A DNA stretch of 64,000 nt from Eledone cirrhosa (taxonomy: Eukaryota > Mollusca > Cephalopoda > Octopoda > Eledonidae). The notes below the pieces were generated by a model. The model was given only the letters and a program-made list of their open reading frames with translations. It did no database searches and was not told where the DNA came from. The stretch is from the NCBI GenBank assembly GCA_964016885.1, contig OZ024743.1, positions 186,663,540 to 186,727,539 of the forward strand, written 5' to 3'. The translations under genes were made by a program, and so were the position numbers. How positions within the stretch are numbered: position 1 is the first letter of the stretch; every line of letters starts with the position of its first letter. Below, piece after piece: positions 10,468 through 23,374 of this stretch.

Positions 10468-12796
10468 TAAATTATAGATGAGTTAAAACCTTATAAATGA
10501 TCAAAGCACTGGGAATGTTTGAAATTTGAAAATGTGAAAGTCCCAAATGTAGAAAACAACTATATTAACATCCAATCACTACAGATAATAGTTGAAAATA
10601 CTGGATAAATTACACTTAGAGATTGAAAAGATTAGACAGAGGTGCTTCTGTCCACTTGTTCTCATCTCTAAAGATAAATAAGTTTAACAAAGTATCAATC
10701 TATTTTAATTGCAGAATCCAAATCAATACTACATCATACGACTGAAGATGATGACTGAAAACACGACTGATTTTTTTAAATGTTGTTAATAGTTTGAAAA
10801 AGGATAGTGATTATGGCACAAAAGTATTTCTATTAGAAAGGGAAGGGTGGTGAGTTGAAACATATTAAACATAGTTATTATTATTGAAATAAAAAAAATA
10901 TTATTTAATGCTGATGAGTATTTGTTTTCTAATGAAAGTTTCAATAACTATTCAATATGGTCTTGATATTAGTGACATGATTAGCTAGTAGATTCTGGAT
11001 GTGTTATGCTTTTGTTTTACTCTCCCTCTAAAAACAAACTTGTATTGGTATAGGTAACCTAATAATGTAATGTTGATTTTATCATTAATATTATCTAATG
11101 TAATTTTATTCTGCAGAATTGTTGTTCTTTGTGACATTATCATTAATTAGCCTACACATTACCAGTGAATTTAGTGGCAATAACCTTCAGGGATGAGCTT
11201 CTAAACACTGCTTCATTGTTGGAAAAAAATGTTTCAACAAACAAAATTCTTATATAAATTTAATTAATCTTTCATCAGATGAACTTATAAAGAGAACATT
11301 TCTCATTTCTCAAGACAGTTTACTAATTTCAGCTGTCATGGCAAAAAAAGAAACCATTTACAAGATAGAGGATGTAGCATAGTAAAAGAAATCTATGGAC
11401 ATATTGATCAAGTCAAAACTATAAAAATATTTTATCTCAGTACAACACACCAGATGCATATAATACATATGCATGGGTTTTATGTGATTAATTGTCTTCA
11501 TCAATATTATATTAGGTTTTCTGAATGTTCAATAAATGAAATAAACTTCAGCTGATATAATTTTTAGTACATTGAAAACATTGTGAACTACTAATATTAA
11601 TTCATAAAACCCTATTTGTTCTTCATTTTGTCACAACTGTCAAAATCCTTTGACAGCTTTTTGTTTAAATATATTCTGCAACTAATTCATCCATCCATTT
11701 CTATTAGTTATAATATATATTTAAAACAAAACTTTACTCATAAATAATGCAGCTATCATGCATTGAATGAATGAAGATAACTTAATTTCTTTAAATACAT
11801 TTTACTAAATACAAATGGTTATAATTTTAGTATTCTGTAGGGATAAAATAACATAATTCATTTCAAAGTATTTCTCCTGTCTTGTCAAAACAAACAAATG
11901 AAATAAATGATAAAAACCATGACAGAGAGAGAGCACAAATCCATCACTTATACTAACCAACTTCATTTCATCTAAATCCATCACTGTGAAAATGTATATT
12001 CTTATATCTATAAGACTAACAGAGGAAGCAGGAAACTACTGTAATACTCATATATAATCTGAGAAATATGTGACAAAAAAAAAAAAAAGAACATATTGCA
12101 ACAATAAAGTAATCTACCTTTAATACATAATGCAGTGTCAAAGGAAGCAATTCATAAAAATTTCTAGTGTGCTAAAGGTTAGTACATAAATATCCCATAC
12201 ACACACACACATGCACACGTTTGCCAACTGTTTTCCTCTTAGTAATACTTTTTCTTATGTAAGATTGAAATCTTATTTCTGACTTGTGTTTTATTGCTCT
12301 CATGCTCTTTCTTCTTGCTCTGCCTCTCCTCTCTCTCACTTGCTGTCTCTCTATCCCTCGTCTACTCTATGAATCTCTGTACAAAGTTCTCATTGAATCT
12401 CTTGCTACCAACAACTCCTAGCATGTGAGAGGCCAGAAGTAAACAAAAATTCAAGAAACTTGAAACTTAACAAAATGGATAAAGTGGTAAAAAAAGCATT
12501 ACATTATATAGTTATATAGTTGTGAAACAAAAACGATATTCTAAAATATTTTAAAACAGTTTAAACATCGAAATATTAAAACTTTATAAATATATTTTAT
12601 ACTCATGAGCATTTCAAAACCAGGTCATCTAAACAATATGTTGACTAGCTATCTTAATTTATAAACAAGGTTTGGATTTTTGCCCATTTCACACACATAA
12701 AATAGAAGTCAGCTTATATTTGGATTGGCTTATATTCGAGTATATATGGTAATTCTATTGGAATAAACTAATGATAATGTCATATAGGTTTTAAAA
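10468..12796. other. No gene seen
   Basis: About 2.3 kb of AT-rich sequence with a 14-base poly-A at 12075, a short (CA)n at 12198 and a pyrimidine-rich stretch at 12295-12360. No convincing exon was found. Confidence 0.4.
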
Positions 12797-12799
12797 TTG

Positions 12800-13160
12800 C
12801 TGCAATTCAGGGCGACGAGGGTAAACTCTCCAAACTATCAGTTGCTCTCAAGCAGCTTTAAGGTTGAGCCCGTAGCAAGGGAGACTTCTGGTGTCCTTGG
12901 CCCTAGGATTACCACCCTACTCACCACCATTGCCACAGAATTGGCTACATGCAGGTGTGAGCCTTGCGAGTTGGAACGTCTCTTCCAGTGTGTCTCCCTC
13001 ATATTCTCTGGGGAAATACCTTCTCTATTCTGTCTGCCGGGGTCACAGGGTAGCCAGTGCATGGGTCCCCATTTGTTCACAATAGTAAGAGATGGGGAAA
13101 GTGGGAGGGATGAAGGTAGTGACAGTGGGAGTTTGGTTCCATTGTGTTTGGACCTGGTAT
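12800..13160 (+). pseudogene. Retroelement polyprotein C-terminus, third copy
   Basis: Open over about 150 codons from 12797. It contains VEPVARETSGVLGPR, LLTTIATELATC, CEPCELERLFQCVSL and SGEIPSLF. These align to the minus-strand copy at 21255-21525 (VVEPIVVETSGILG, CEPHEVERLFQYISL). From family knowledge the ETxGxxGP and SLAIQRGN-like blocks close certain retroelement polyproteins (inference). The reading frame continues into non-homologous AT-rich sequence. Confidence 0.5.
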
Positions 13161-14192
13161 ATATGTATATATTTATTTACCACACCACATTAACTGTATA
13201 TAAGGTATATTATTATAGTTTAGATATGAGATATTTTAGGTTTGACAATTAGTCATAAAAGAGAATATAATGCAAAATTTAGATTCAATTAATGATCATT
13301 CTCTCTAAGAGAAGAGAAATCTTAAATAGACACAATAATCTTCAATTGCAGGTTAGCTTTCCAATAAGAAATGTTGACTGCTTCACAATGTAAACATCAT
13401 TAAGTGATGTGCCTAGGGACAGGACTAAATATACCACCTACAATAAAAATATGAACTGATAACCAGACATTAACAGCATTCACAATACAAAGATGCTTAT
13501 CTATTCCTTTTGTTTTATTGTACCTTTCTTCCTCCATATACAGACACAAAACAGAATCTGTTTTGATTAACTGTGCATAATGTTGAAGCTATTAACTATA
13601 TTCATTTTAATGTTCCAGTTAGTCTGAGAACTGTAGAAAAATTGTGAAAACCTAGAAATAGTTTTTATTGGATTTAACAATTTTTAATTTAATATATCTA
13701 TATGAAAATAGAACAAAGGTTTCAAAACTAAACAAAACCAAAAATCCTTGTTGCCGTTGTCAAAAACAGGATTATCAAGAAATCTTTCATGATATAAAAC
13801 TATGTTTAGACAAGCATGGTCGTAAACTGAATATTAGATATATTTTTTAAAATTCATTGTAAAGATACCAAACAACATTTGGCTTACAATATCGTCCTCA
13901 ACAAATAGAGAAGAAAAAAGAAAATGGAATCTCTACAAAGATTTTTTATATTTCAACACATATATTCAAATTTTTAAGAAGAATGTAAAATAGAAAACAG
14001 ACAAAAAAAATATATATATATAAATAACCTTTGAAACCATGTAGAAAGAAAAAGTATTTGAAATATTCTCACAATGTTAAATGACAAAAAGTTAATAGAT
14101 ATATAAAAGATTTCTAAATAACATATCTGATAAAGTTAAAAAACAGGAAAACGAAACTAGCAAATGAGGCTTAATTTTGAAAAGTTTCTTAC
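13161..14192. other. No gene assigned
   Basis: AT-rich. A 60-codon plus-strand frame at 13668-13850 has two CxxC-like cysteines but no splice signals or family resemblance that I can defend. Probably intronic. Confidence 0.35.
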
Positions 14193-14300
14193 CTTCACAG
14201 CCTTTACTTTCTTCTCTAGCAACTGACTCACTTTTTTTGCAGTTTCAGCAACAATTGTTGAATGTTTTTTCTCCTCTGTTTTTAATTTTGTTTGGTATTT
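14193..14300 (-). CDS. Internal exon of an unrecognised coiled-coil-like gene
   Basis: Read on the minus strand, a pyrimidine-bearing acceptor (TTTTCTATATTACAG) precedes 108 bases of open frame, and a strong donor (GAAG|GTAAGAAAC) follows. The exon is exactly 36 codons, phase 0 at both ends. The peptide begins KYQTKLKTEEKKHS and ends QLLEKKVKAVK. It is very rich in Lys and Glu, with heptad-like spacing of hydrophobic residues (V, A, V, L, V, V), so a coiled coil is likely. Base composition is clearly less AT-rich than the flanks. It lies downstream of the stop at 23375 on the same strand, so it should belong to a different gene. I do not recognise the protein; neighbouring exons were not found. 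Confidence 0.72.
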
Positions 14301-14689
14301 CTGTAATATAGAAAAAAATATCACTAAATCTTCAATTTCTTATTCAAATAATACAATCAACTATTTGACATTTTATCAACATGAAAGCATACAATTAACA
14401 AAATAGCAAGTGCAGTGGTTCTCAGGAAGGTTATTTTAAAGAAACTCCATGAGTTGAGATTTTGTAAGCTAAACTGTTAAATACACAAGCAAAATTGAAT
14501 AATTTGAATTTGAAAATAATCAATAATTTCATTAGATTTAAATCAGTCTCCAAAAGAAATCACAATTGGTTCATATCTAATATAAACACTCCTGCATCTT
14601 TGTTCATGAAAAAAAGTTATTTTTACAGAAATAGGAAATATATTACTGATACTATGCAACAAATTTTAGTGTTAAATATTGTTGGATAG
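14301..14689. other. No gene seen (probable intron)
   Basis: AT-rich sequence upstream, on the minus strand, of the exon at 14193-14300. No repeat recognised. Confidence 0.4.
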
Positions 14690-14880
14690 TCATAAATTCC
14701 ATATTTGCATTGGTACTTCCCCAGTGTTGGTTGTAAGAAAGGCATCCAGCTATAGAAAACATGCCATAGAAAGGGTATGGAGGATTCTTCAGCTGTTTCA
14801 AAGACATGCCAACGTTCTTAGTGTTGGTGCTAATATAGAATGCATTCAGTAGAACATGGGATTGTATGTTGGGTCTCTGG
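14690..14880 (-). repeat. Retroelement tail variant, antisense
   Basis: Contains GGTTGTAAGAAAGGCATCCA, then TTCAGCTGTTTCAAAGACAT and AGTGTTGGTGCTAATATAGA. The latter two motifs recur at 49739-49790 and, partly, at 35955-36010, defining a dispersed variant of the tail repeat. Confidence 0.5.
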
Positions 14881-16769
14881 ACCACTTATAGGTTACAGGT
14901 TTCACCCGAGTACTGGCCAGTCTGTGACGGCACATTCAGCATGTATATAATGCTAGAAATAGCAGTCAGCATACCTGGGATGTTTTTCTTCTTCTCTGAT
15001 TTAAAACAAATGAGTATCAATAAACCTTCCTGGGTTATTCCATTGATGTACTTACTTTTTGATTGTCAGTTTACGTTTTTGTGTGATGTGCAAAAGAACC
15101 AACCAACAAACATCTCACTTTTATATTATGTATGGATAGGAATAATCAACTAGATATCTACTAATGACTTTTAAGTACAAATGATATTTATAGATATCAC
15201 ACACACACATACAAATGGCTGTTAACGTTCTAATATCAATTCCATTAAGTTTAATAACATGTCTTATTAACCACGAATAATCAAACCTGAATTGATATAA
15301 ACATAACATTTTCTAGATTGATATTTAACAACTAGGCAATTATTTAACAAGTTTAGTTAAATCTTATTCCTCAATGTTGAAGCAAGCTCAGCCTGTGTTA
15401 TCTGTATTGTGTATGTTTACTTAAGTGTTAGGATAATTTCAGCACTTAAGGATTTGTTGAAATACATGATTTTAATAGGGAGTTGTCCTAAGCAATGATT
15501 TACATGTTTTTGAAGTATTAAATTGTTAGATTTTCTTTCTAAATCTATTGCTGAAGATGTTGTGCCTATAGGGATATAAACTTTTGCAAGTAGAGTAGGA
15601 GAGGTTTGTCAATGAAGCAGTAGTCTATCAATGAGTCATAATTTGATTTCAGAGTTTAATCTCACTACATAAAAGCATTATAAAGAAATTAATAAAATTG
15701 ATTGAAATAAAAAAAGATTAATAAGAAACATTTAAACATATGAAGCCAAAGAAGAACATTTGATTAAGAAAAAGTTAAAAAGAAAACCGAAATGTTTAGT
15801 TTGCTTTATGGATTCAACAATAAGGAAAAGACAAATGTAATTTGCTGAAATAATTCAAGAAAAACAGCATTATATGTAAAACAGGTGGCTAAATCAAGAA
15901 GTGAAGGTTAATGATATTTTACAAATATTTGAAAACCAACATCAAAACGAAAACTAGGGGTAAAACGTGAGTTAAGAGGTTTACTAATGTTTAATGCCTT
16001 TGCCAGACTTGAAGCATGTTGTCCAACTGAGGGAGTTTTTAAAATATATTTTTGCTTTCATTTTTAAATTAATTTTTTTTAATGGAGCATTTTAGATGTC
16101 TATTCTTTTCAATAAATATTTAGCACAAGTTAGAAAATGTATGCTACTGTTGAACAAATAGATAACAATAGTCATCAAAAACAAAACATAGCACAGTAGG
16201 GCCGTTTGCTTGGAAACAAATCGATTATTATTATAATTTGTTATAACCTATATTTACATTTAGCACAAGTCTAATGAAGTAAATGAAATATACTATCATT
16301 TACAACATGGTCAGAGGTTTATTTAGCTAAACATCTTTGTGTAATAATGTTTACAGAAATATTGCATATATATGGATCAAAATGAATGTAATAAAAAATA
16401 ATTCTAAAAATATTTTCAGTTAATAAACATTCTCATTTTTTCAGATAAATGTCAGATATATATTTAGTTTGGATTCATTTTGTTGCCTATTTACTGTAGT
16501 TTAAATAAGAAAATTTACTACATTCAGATGTTTTTTCTTGAAATAGCAATTAATACTAATGCAAGTTAAATATTAAAATCATGGATAGTAGTAGAGATTA
16601 CTGAAAATGAAGTACATTCAGGCACGTGTATATATATATATATATGTGTGTGAGTGTGTTTTGTGATAGTGTGTGTAAAGGTGTATCGCTTAGCTAGAAA
16701 GTTGAGAGGAATACACTCTATTTCACTTTGATCTAGTTCAGTCAACTGTAGAAGCATCATTTCATCATG
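14881..16769. other. No gene seen
   Basis: AT-rich, with a short TA/TG microsatellite at 16628-16660. No coding relic recognised. Confidence 0.4.
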
Positions 16770-17670
16770 CCATTCAAGGGGTGTACTGAGGCAGCAAGAG
16801 TACAGTTTGACAACAAGCTGACAAGAAGATCTGGTTCAACATCCCCAGGTATTGAAGTCTCCTGAGCGCCATCTTACTGACAATGGTTTCATAGACACCT
16901 TTGTGCATGTTGATGATCTGTGGCTTATAGCTGACAGTCAGGTGAGATCTATACAATGCTTGATCTTTGGTGCATAGTCCTAACTGATTATAGTCCCAAG
17001 CTGAATGTGACCATATCAGAGGTGATGGTGGTATCTGTGTGCCACAGCATGTCCAGAAGCCCGCTTATGGCCCACCACTACAGCAGGTAAACAGTTCCAA
17101 ATGCCCCAGTGCAGGATTTTGATAGTAAAGCAGTGAAGGAAGCAGCTATAAATGACTAAATTAGCATTTAAAATAGCAATGTAAGTATGCTATACTCTCT
17201 TTTGAATGAAATGCATGTCCTAGGGAAGGTCAAAGTTGCCATCTAAAAGATTCACCTATTACCTGTCCTGTTGTATGGGTGTGAGTCCTGGACTGATGAT
17301 GCAGTGCAAAAGCTGAGTACAGGCAGTGGAAATGCAGGCCCTACAACTGATTAAGGGTGTTATGCAGAGAGACAGACTCTGGAACGATGTTATTAGGGAG
17401 GAGTTGGGTATGAAGAATGTCATTAGAGCCTCCAAGGAGGCCTAACTCCAGTGGTACAGTGACATCCCACATATTGAAGATAGAAGAGTCCTCTAAAAAG
17501 GATTCAATTGGCATCTGACTACAAAAAGACCATTGAAAAGATGGATTCAGAACATCAAGGAGGAAGTGGAGCAAAAGAGATCAACAATGGTGACCCTTGA
17601 GGAGATTCAGCTGTTCCTGGCCAGAAGAACATGGAGGAACTTCTGGACTGACAGGCTATAGGCCTACCTA
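16770..17670 (+). pseudogene. Relic of a second LINE family (reverse transcriptase)
   Basis: Several in-order blocks survive. VHVDDLWLIAD at 16903 corresponds to the catalytic YxDD motif, with Tyr replaced by His. LPVLLYGCESW starts near 17259. RDRLWNDVIREELGMKNVI lies at about 17371, KRPLKRWIQNIKEEVE at about 17527, and LARRTWRNFWTDRL at about 17618. They are separated by stops and frameshifts. The C-terminal wording differs from the PHD-finger LINE, so this is a distinct non-LTR family. It is not functional. No endonuclease or tail could be recognised. Confidence 0.72.
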
Positions 17671-18627
17671 GTGTTGGGTGAGGATGAGGATCAGCAAGAA
17701 AACTTTCCTATAGTGCCTGATAACTCTAATTAATTACAAATTCCATTGTTATTTCAATTCTAAGAATTTAATACTGAAACATAGAGCTTTAAGTATTTGC
17801 AAGTACACACACTTGTATTATAGCAGATAGTTGTATGTATAAATGCACTTATTAATTACAGCTTCATATCACTAATAAACAAATAATATTCTTTGAATGA
17901 TAAAGAGATATATGCTGCTTTCTTTCTATATGTAAAATTATTCATGTTGAAGCCAACATTTGGCTGGCATATGTTCTCAGAAAATTAGTAGTTATATATC
18001 AGCAGAGATATAGAGTTTTTGAGACATTTGCAGTTTGCCTAATGTAGAAAATCTTCCATGTAGACAGTATTTGTTTTCCTATTAGGTTTTAAATGAAGTA
18101 TTGATTTTTATCTGAGTTGATTTCGTTTTGAGTTTAGTTGTTTCCTGTATTGCTTTGGTCTTGATACTACTCTCCGTTTTATGAAATGTATTATGCTTCT
18201 AGCTTTCAGACACAGTTGTATAGTCAAGTATAGGATAATGCTTTTTTGTTACTCAATAAATCTTTTCTAATTTCTTTATCATGTTTACTATAATTGCAAT
18301 CATGCTTATATATATTAAATATGCATATTTAAAATCCACTCTTATAAACAGACTGTAATTATTTTATTTCTCACCTTGTATATAAAACTAAAATATTCAA
18401 TTTATAATTCATACAGCATTCAGAGATAATAGGAAATGTGATCCTAATGCTTGTGAAACACCTTTAAACAGCGCTAACCATGTATGAGAGGTTGAATTAT
18501 GGTTTAATAAGACTAATCAGCCTGGTACTAACAGATTAATAAACCATTATTCATGTTCATACTGAAACAGTCATGTGGGTAGCAATATCATATGCAGGAG
18601 ATGATTCCCTCTAATTAATAACTAGAT
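17671..18627. other. No gene seen
   Basis: AT-rich sequence without exon or repeat call. Confidence 0.4.
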
Positions 18628-18794
18628 TAACCCTTTTGTTACTATATTTCTAATGAAAAACAGTATTTATGAAAAAAAATCAAATATTTTCAGGGATTTA
18701 GAAATATAATTATTTTAAAGTTTTTTTTTTGAATATAACTTAACAAAGGTTCTTACATAAAATTATAATGAAAACATTTTAGATAAATATAAAC
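18628..18794 (+). repeat. Left end of a possible TTAA element
   Basis: TTAACCCTTTTGTTACTATA at 18628 resembles a TTAA-type MITE end. A facing AAAAAGGGTTAA lies at 19431-19442. The tail and SINE between them (18795-19420) could be nested insertions. No interior homology was available to confirm this. Confidence 0.3.
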
Positions 18795-19025
18795 AGTCCA
18801 CCTGTAAGGTGGTTTTAGTGGTGCCATGACAAAAGATCCCAGTTCATGTTGTTACCTGGTTGGCATTAGGAAGAGTATCAAGCTGTAGAAACTCAAAATG
18901 GAGTACATGAGCACGATGTAGTCACCTGACTTGTCTAACTGTATAATGTGACAACCCATCCAGCCTATGCATGGATAAAAAAATAGGCATCAAATGGTGG
19001 TGGCAATCACGATGATATGATGATA
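18795..19025 (+). repeat. LINE/SINE 3' tail, sense
   Basis: Begins in a hairpin monomer (GGTGGTTTTAGTGGTGCCAT), continues GGTTGGCATTAGGAAGAGTA, then TGTGACAACCCATCCAGCC, and ends in GATGATATGATGATAATAAT. The order matches the LINE 3' ends at 28920-29177 and 42460-42720. Confidence 0.7.
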
Positions 19026-19082
19026 ATAATAAATACTTTAAGATAAATATCTTAGGATAGTATCACAAGAGGATATTGCAGG

Positions 19083-19420
19083 TAGTTATGTATGTATGTA
19101 TGTATGGTCCCGTAACTCCTGATATAGTCGTAGGGGCACCATATGTCAATACAGCATTTCTTGAGCACTTTTACAGACTGGCGGAGCCCATCCTTTTCCA
19201 GGCCTGAGTACAGAGAAAGATAGAAAGTAAGAGAGGAAATGAGAAAGAGATATAGAGGAAGAATCGACACCAGTACTAGACTTGTACTTTTTTTTATCGA
19301 CCTCGAAAGGATGAAAGGCAAAGTTGACCTCAGCAGGATTTGAACTCAGAGAGCCAGAACGAATACCATAAAGCATTTTATCTGACGTTCTAATGACTCT
19401 GCCAATTTGCCACCTTATAT
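19083..19420 (-). mobile_element. SINE family B with a 3' body extension
   Basis: The right part (19264-19418: TTATCGACCTCGAAAGGATG, GGATTTGAACTCAGAGAG) is the antisense of the family B SINE. The left part carries GTCGTAGGGGCACCATATG and GGCGGAGCCCATCCTTTTC, also found at 9440-9560. (GTAT)n-like repeats lie at 19086-19106. Confidence 0.65.
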
Positions 19421-19828
19421 AGTTAGGTATAAAAAGGGTTAAACAGCAAGACAACAACATTGGATTTATTTTCTATAGTTAACACAATAAAATTGAGATG
19501 AAATTGTTATCTTCTTGTTTTCATGAAAATATCTAAACATGGGTGGACATTGAAATTGTTTTATATGCCTCAAGGACCATTGATTTTTAATTGATATTTA
19601 CCAGACTAAAATTGATAATTGTTTTCTTTATTTTTTCTTGAATTTTGTAAAAGAAATAAATGAAAAGCATATTTTTATCATTAACAACAGCATCAATATC
19701 TATTTTGCTATTCAAGGGCTATATGTATACACAATAGACATTTTATAAAGTGAATATATAAAGTGTGCAGAACTGTACAACAAAATTATATAAAAGTGAA
19801 AGATGGGGCAGGAACATTACACAGTAAA

Positions 19829-20002
19829 TTAACTCTTTAGCATTTAAACTGGCTGTAACCAGCTTCTCATACTGATGTTAAGGTATTGTTCTCAAAATAA
19901 ATAAAATCAAAATCTCATAGATTCAATATTATGTGAGATAAAACTTTTCCCATGAAAATACAATAGTATATATATAGAACAATGTAAATGTTAAAGGGTT
20001 AA
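19829..20002 (+). mobile_element. TTAA-ended MITE-like element, short copy
   Basis: Runs from TTAACTCTTTAGCATTTAAA to AATGTTAAAGGGTTAA, with TTAA at both ends (174 bp). Its interior is shared with 570-874 and 20276-20501. Confidence 0.7.
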
Positions 20003-20275
20003 GACATTAGCATATTTTAAGTTATACAAATAATAACACAAAGTAATTAGATTGTATAAATCTTAGAGGCAATTATAAAAATATAAATAAAAAATAGGAC
20101 AACCCAGCACTTTAGTTTGATTAAAGCACCCCACACGCTACCTTCTACTCTTACCTAGTAATCCAAAAGTGCCTGTAAGAAATGTTTTGATCACTGGCTG
20201 TAAGGAGCTCTGAATGCTCTGGGCATAATCCTTTAAATGTTTATAGATCACCAATCTTTATCAAAACACTGCCAC

Positions 20276-20501
20276 TTAAATCTTTAACATTTACATTACT
20301 CTATATATACTATCGTATTTTCATGGTAAAGACTTTATTTCACATACTTATCTCACATAATATCGAATCTATGAGATTTTGATATTTATTTTGAGAACAA
20401 TACCTCAATATCAGTATGAGTGGCTGGTTATGGCCAGTTTGAACAGAAATAGGTGAGGGAATTCTGGCTGGGTATGGCTGGTTTAAATGCTAAAGGGTTA
20501 A
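20276..20501 (-). mobile_element. TTAA-ended MITE-like element, longest copy
   Basis: Runs from TTAAATCTTTAACATTTACA to AAATGCTAAAGGGTTAA (226 bp), inverted relative to 19829-20002. It retains a segment with AGGTGAGGGAATTCTGGCTG that the shorter copy lacks. Fewer than 300 bases separate two oppositely oriented copies. Confidence 0.7.
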
Positions 20502-21055
20502 GATGTTGCATATTTTATTGTTTCACAGATTAGCTAGAGCTATCTGCAATTGTTATTTCAGGGTCATAAGAAAAGTGCCTATTGTTTGCTTTATCACAGA
20601 TTTATCAGGCAGATCTTTCTCCACCAATTCATGTTTAGCGCCAGTTTATTGGTGATTGCTTAATTCAGTTTTCTACTTATTCTTTCATTTGTCACAATAT
20701 ATGTGTTGTTGTTATCATTAACCTGGTCAATTGAATTGTTGAAAATGATAAAATTAAAATTAAAAAATGACATAAATTAATCTGCAAGTTCCCCCACAGA
20801 TATGAAAAATGAAATATAATAGTTAAAACAGATAAGCAGATGTGGAGTCAATGAGGTTAATAATGGTTTCTATGAATATGTTGAGTAGTAGTTGAAGTAG
20901 TTCTTTTTAAATCATGGCGAAAATGTAAATTCAACTTAGATGCCTCTCAAATTTCAAAGATAAGATATTTGTGTTGGGCCATTTCTTAAAGAGGACTAAA
21001 TATTCTATTGGATCTGGAATTTTCAGTTAGGAAACCTGTTAATATAATAATTATT
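20502..21055. other. No gene seen
   Basis: AT-rich; no named feature. Confidence 0.4.
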
Positions 21056-21225
21056 TCTACTTTAGGCACAAGGCCAGCAATTTGAAGGGGATGGGAAAGT
21101 CACTTAAATCGACTCCAGTGCATTACTGGTGCTTTAATTATTGACCCCATGAAGATAAAAGACAAAGGGATTTGAACTCAGAATGTAAAGGGCCATAACT
21201 CTATATCACTAAGCATGGTGTCCAT
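21056..21225 (-). mobile_element. SINE family B, antisense copy
   Basis: ATTTCTACTTTAGGCACAAG, then TGACCCCATGAAGATAAAAG, GGATTTGAACTCAGAATG and ACTAAGCATGGTGTC. It has a ~30-base insertion (GAAGGGGATGGGAAAGTCAC) near the 3' side that is also seen in part at 24765 and 49330, suggesting a subfamily. Confidence 0.75.
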
Positions 21226-21254
21226 AGTTGTGCCTGAGTGTGCGTGTATCAGCA

Positions 21255-21525
21255 TTATTGGTCCTTTCGTCTGAAGACTGCCCCTCTCCTCCTGCCCTAA
21301 TATGTCCTCTGTCTTGTGGTCCCAGCTGACATGGGGGAGAAAGAATTACCCTGGAGGATGGTGGCAAGAGAGATGTACTGGAACAGCCTCTCCACCTCAT
21401 GGGGCTCGCAGCTGCAGAAAGCCAACTCTGCTCTGATAGCAGTGAGCAGGGATATGGTCTGGAAACCAAGAATACCAGAAGTCTCCACTACTATAGGCTC
21501 AACCACAAACCTATCCAATTATTAT
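21255..21525 (-). pseudogene. Retroelement polyprotein C-terminus, fourth copy
   Basis: The minus-strand frame 21518-21297 has VVEPIVVETSGILGFQT, LLTAIRAELAFC, CEPHEVERLFQYISLA and QGNSFS. It aligns block for block with 12800-13160. The frame stays open over about 73 codons, indicating a fairly young copy. Confidence 0.5.
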
Positions 21526-21654
21526 GACATATCAATAAAGTTTTAATGAAATTTCAATTGAGCACATGAAGATTTTTGTTGACAATTTAGTGTTAAGTAC
21601 TTTACTGTAGGTAAAAACATTTAACATATGATGCTTTACAAGGAGCAAGTTATG

Positions 21655-21880
21655 ATGTTGATCATCATCATTACCGTTTAATGTCCATTTTTTCCATGCT
21701 AGCATGGGTCAAATGGGTTGCCCGCTTGAGGCAAGTTAGGTCAAGTGACCATGTCTTGCTCAAATAGAACTGTTTCTGGCTTGGTTTCTTTGGCTGGATG
21801 CCCTTCCTAATGCAAACCACATTTACAGTGTGTGCTGGGTGTTTTTTTATCATGACTCCTACACGACCACTTTACAGATC
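21655..21880 (-). repeat. LINE/SINE 3' tail, antisense
   Basis: ATCATCATCATTACC, then TTTAATGTCC and the perfect palindrome CCATGCTAGCATGG. GGCTGGATGCCCTTCCTAAT follows, then a monomer TCATGACTCCTACACGACC. This is the reverse complement of the LINE 3' end. Confidence 0.8.
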
Positions 21881-23374
21881 CAAATATCAATAGAATAATA
21901 ATGGTTACATTTATAATTGATTTTGTTTATTACCAAATATGAATAAAGTAATGTGTTAATTCTTGACAGATCTTCTTGCTTAAAGGCATTAGAATGCAAA
22001 TGAGTTTCTTTCAAGTATTTAATTTCTGAAGTTTTGAACAGGTAGTTCTTGGTTTTATATAAGAATATCTATTAAATTGTTTGAAAAAATTCTTAAATTT
22101 AAGAAAGGTTATTATATCACTGAGGAGTCTCATGAAAATCTATAATTGAAATTATACCTAAAAAGGGAATATATTAAAGTAACCTTTTTTTAAATTTATT
22201 ATTAATTTTTTTTATTGATTCCTAGTATTCTCATGAGGGATGAGTAAATTGTATATAGAATGTAGATATGAAATTTTTGTCAGATTTATTTGTTAGGAAA
22301 AATAGTATTTATATCTGTGTATAAAATGTATTTTTTCCTAAATAAATGGGATTGGATATCACCTGCTTTGGGATGTTGATGTGATTTTCATATCTTTTAA
22401 AGGTGCACACTATGCAAGTGGCTTTTAAAAATTATCTTTATATGACTGAACTAAATAAATCTCAAATGTGTTCAATTTAACAAAGATAAAAACATGCCTT
22501 AAATTGATTCATTTGAATTTTTAAAAAAAATACAACAATGCTATAATCTTTATGTGAAAATAGAAATAATTTGTGCATGAAAAAAGAATTAAAAATGAAA
22601 TTTCAAATGAAATGAATTTACTTTTTATTTTTCAGATAATAAAAAGAATAATGTTCAGTGAAATTCTGTTTATATTTCAATAACTTCAAGAATTCTTTTC
22701 TAAATTTTACTATGTCATGTTTATTGCTTGAATTAACATTTTAAGATAAATAATATTAATTAACATCAATAGAGAGAAATGAAAAAAATAGCTAATTTAT
22801 TTCTGCATTGTTAGATATAAAGTTTAAATCATCAGATTGAATCCTCTTATATATAATGAGAGTTTTGATTTTTAACTAAAAGTTTACAAATAATATCTGA
22901 AAATAATTTTCTTATATATAAAAAAAGGAAAAAACATTTTCTAAAAGATTGCTTATAATTTATTTTTAATTTAAGTAATTTGTTTGCAAGCTTTATTCAT
23001 AAACGAAGATAAATATATATAATTACTAGAAATTATAGTTCTAACAAATATGTCTTTGTTTATAACTTGATTTACAGTCAAGGTATAACAATTATTGAGA
23101 AATTAAGTCAACAGTTATTTTAAAACATTTCAATGTATTGCATAACTATAAAGTGAATTAAAATTAACTAATTTTTTGAATTTATAATTTAGTGAAAACA
23201 GAGTCGAAGACAAGTTCTTAGATAGTAAACTCCTTACAGATGACATTTTATGTTATGCATAGAGCCAGATTTATAAAAGGTCTACTTACTTAAGTTTGCA
23301 TACTAGTAAAAATTAGTTTTCATTCAAGAAGTAAAGTCTTTGCTTTTGTCTGGCATGAAAACTATGAGCAATTC
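21881..23374. other. No gene seen (downstream of the minus-strand gene)
   Basis: Very AT-rich, with stops in all frames. It should contain the 3' untranslated region of the gene ending at 23375 on the minus strand, but I could not place a polyadenylation site with confidence. Confidence 0.4.

Noticed and set aside
10905..10965. CTGATGAG followed by GAAA on the plus strand
   Set aside because: No complementary stem between the two core pieces.
11223..11283. CTGATGA ... GTTGAAAC on the minus strand, hammerhead-like
   Set aside because: The intervening ~35 bases do not form a convincing helix II.
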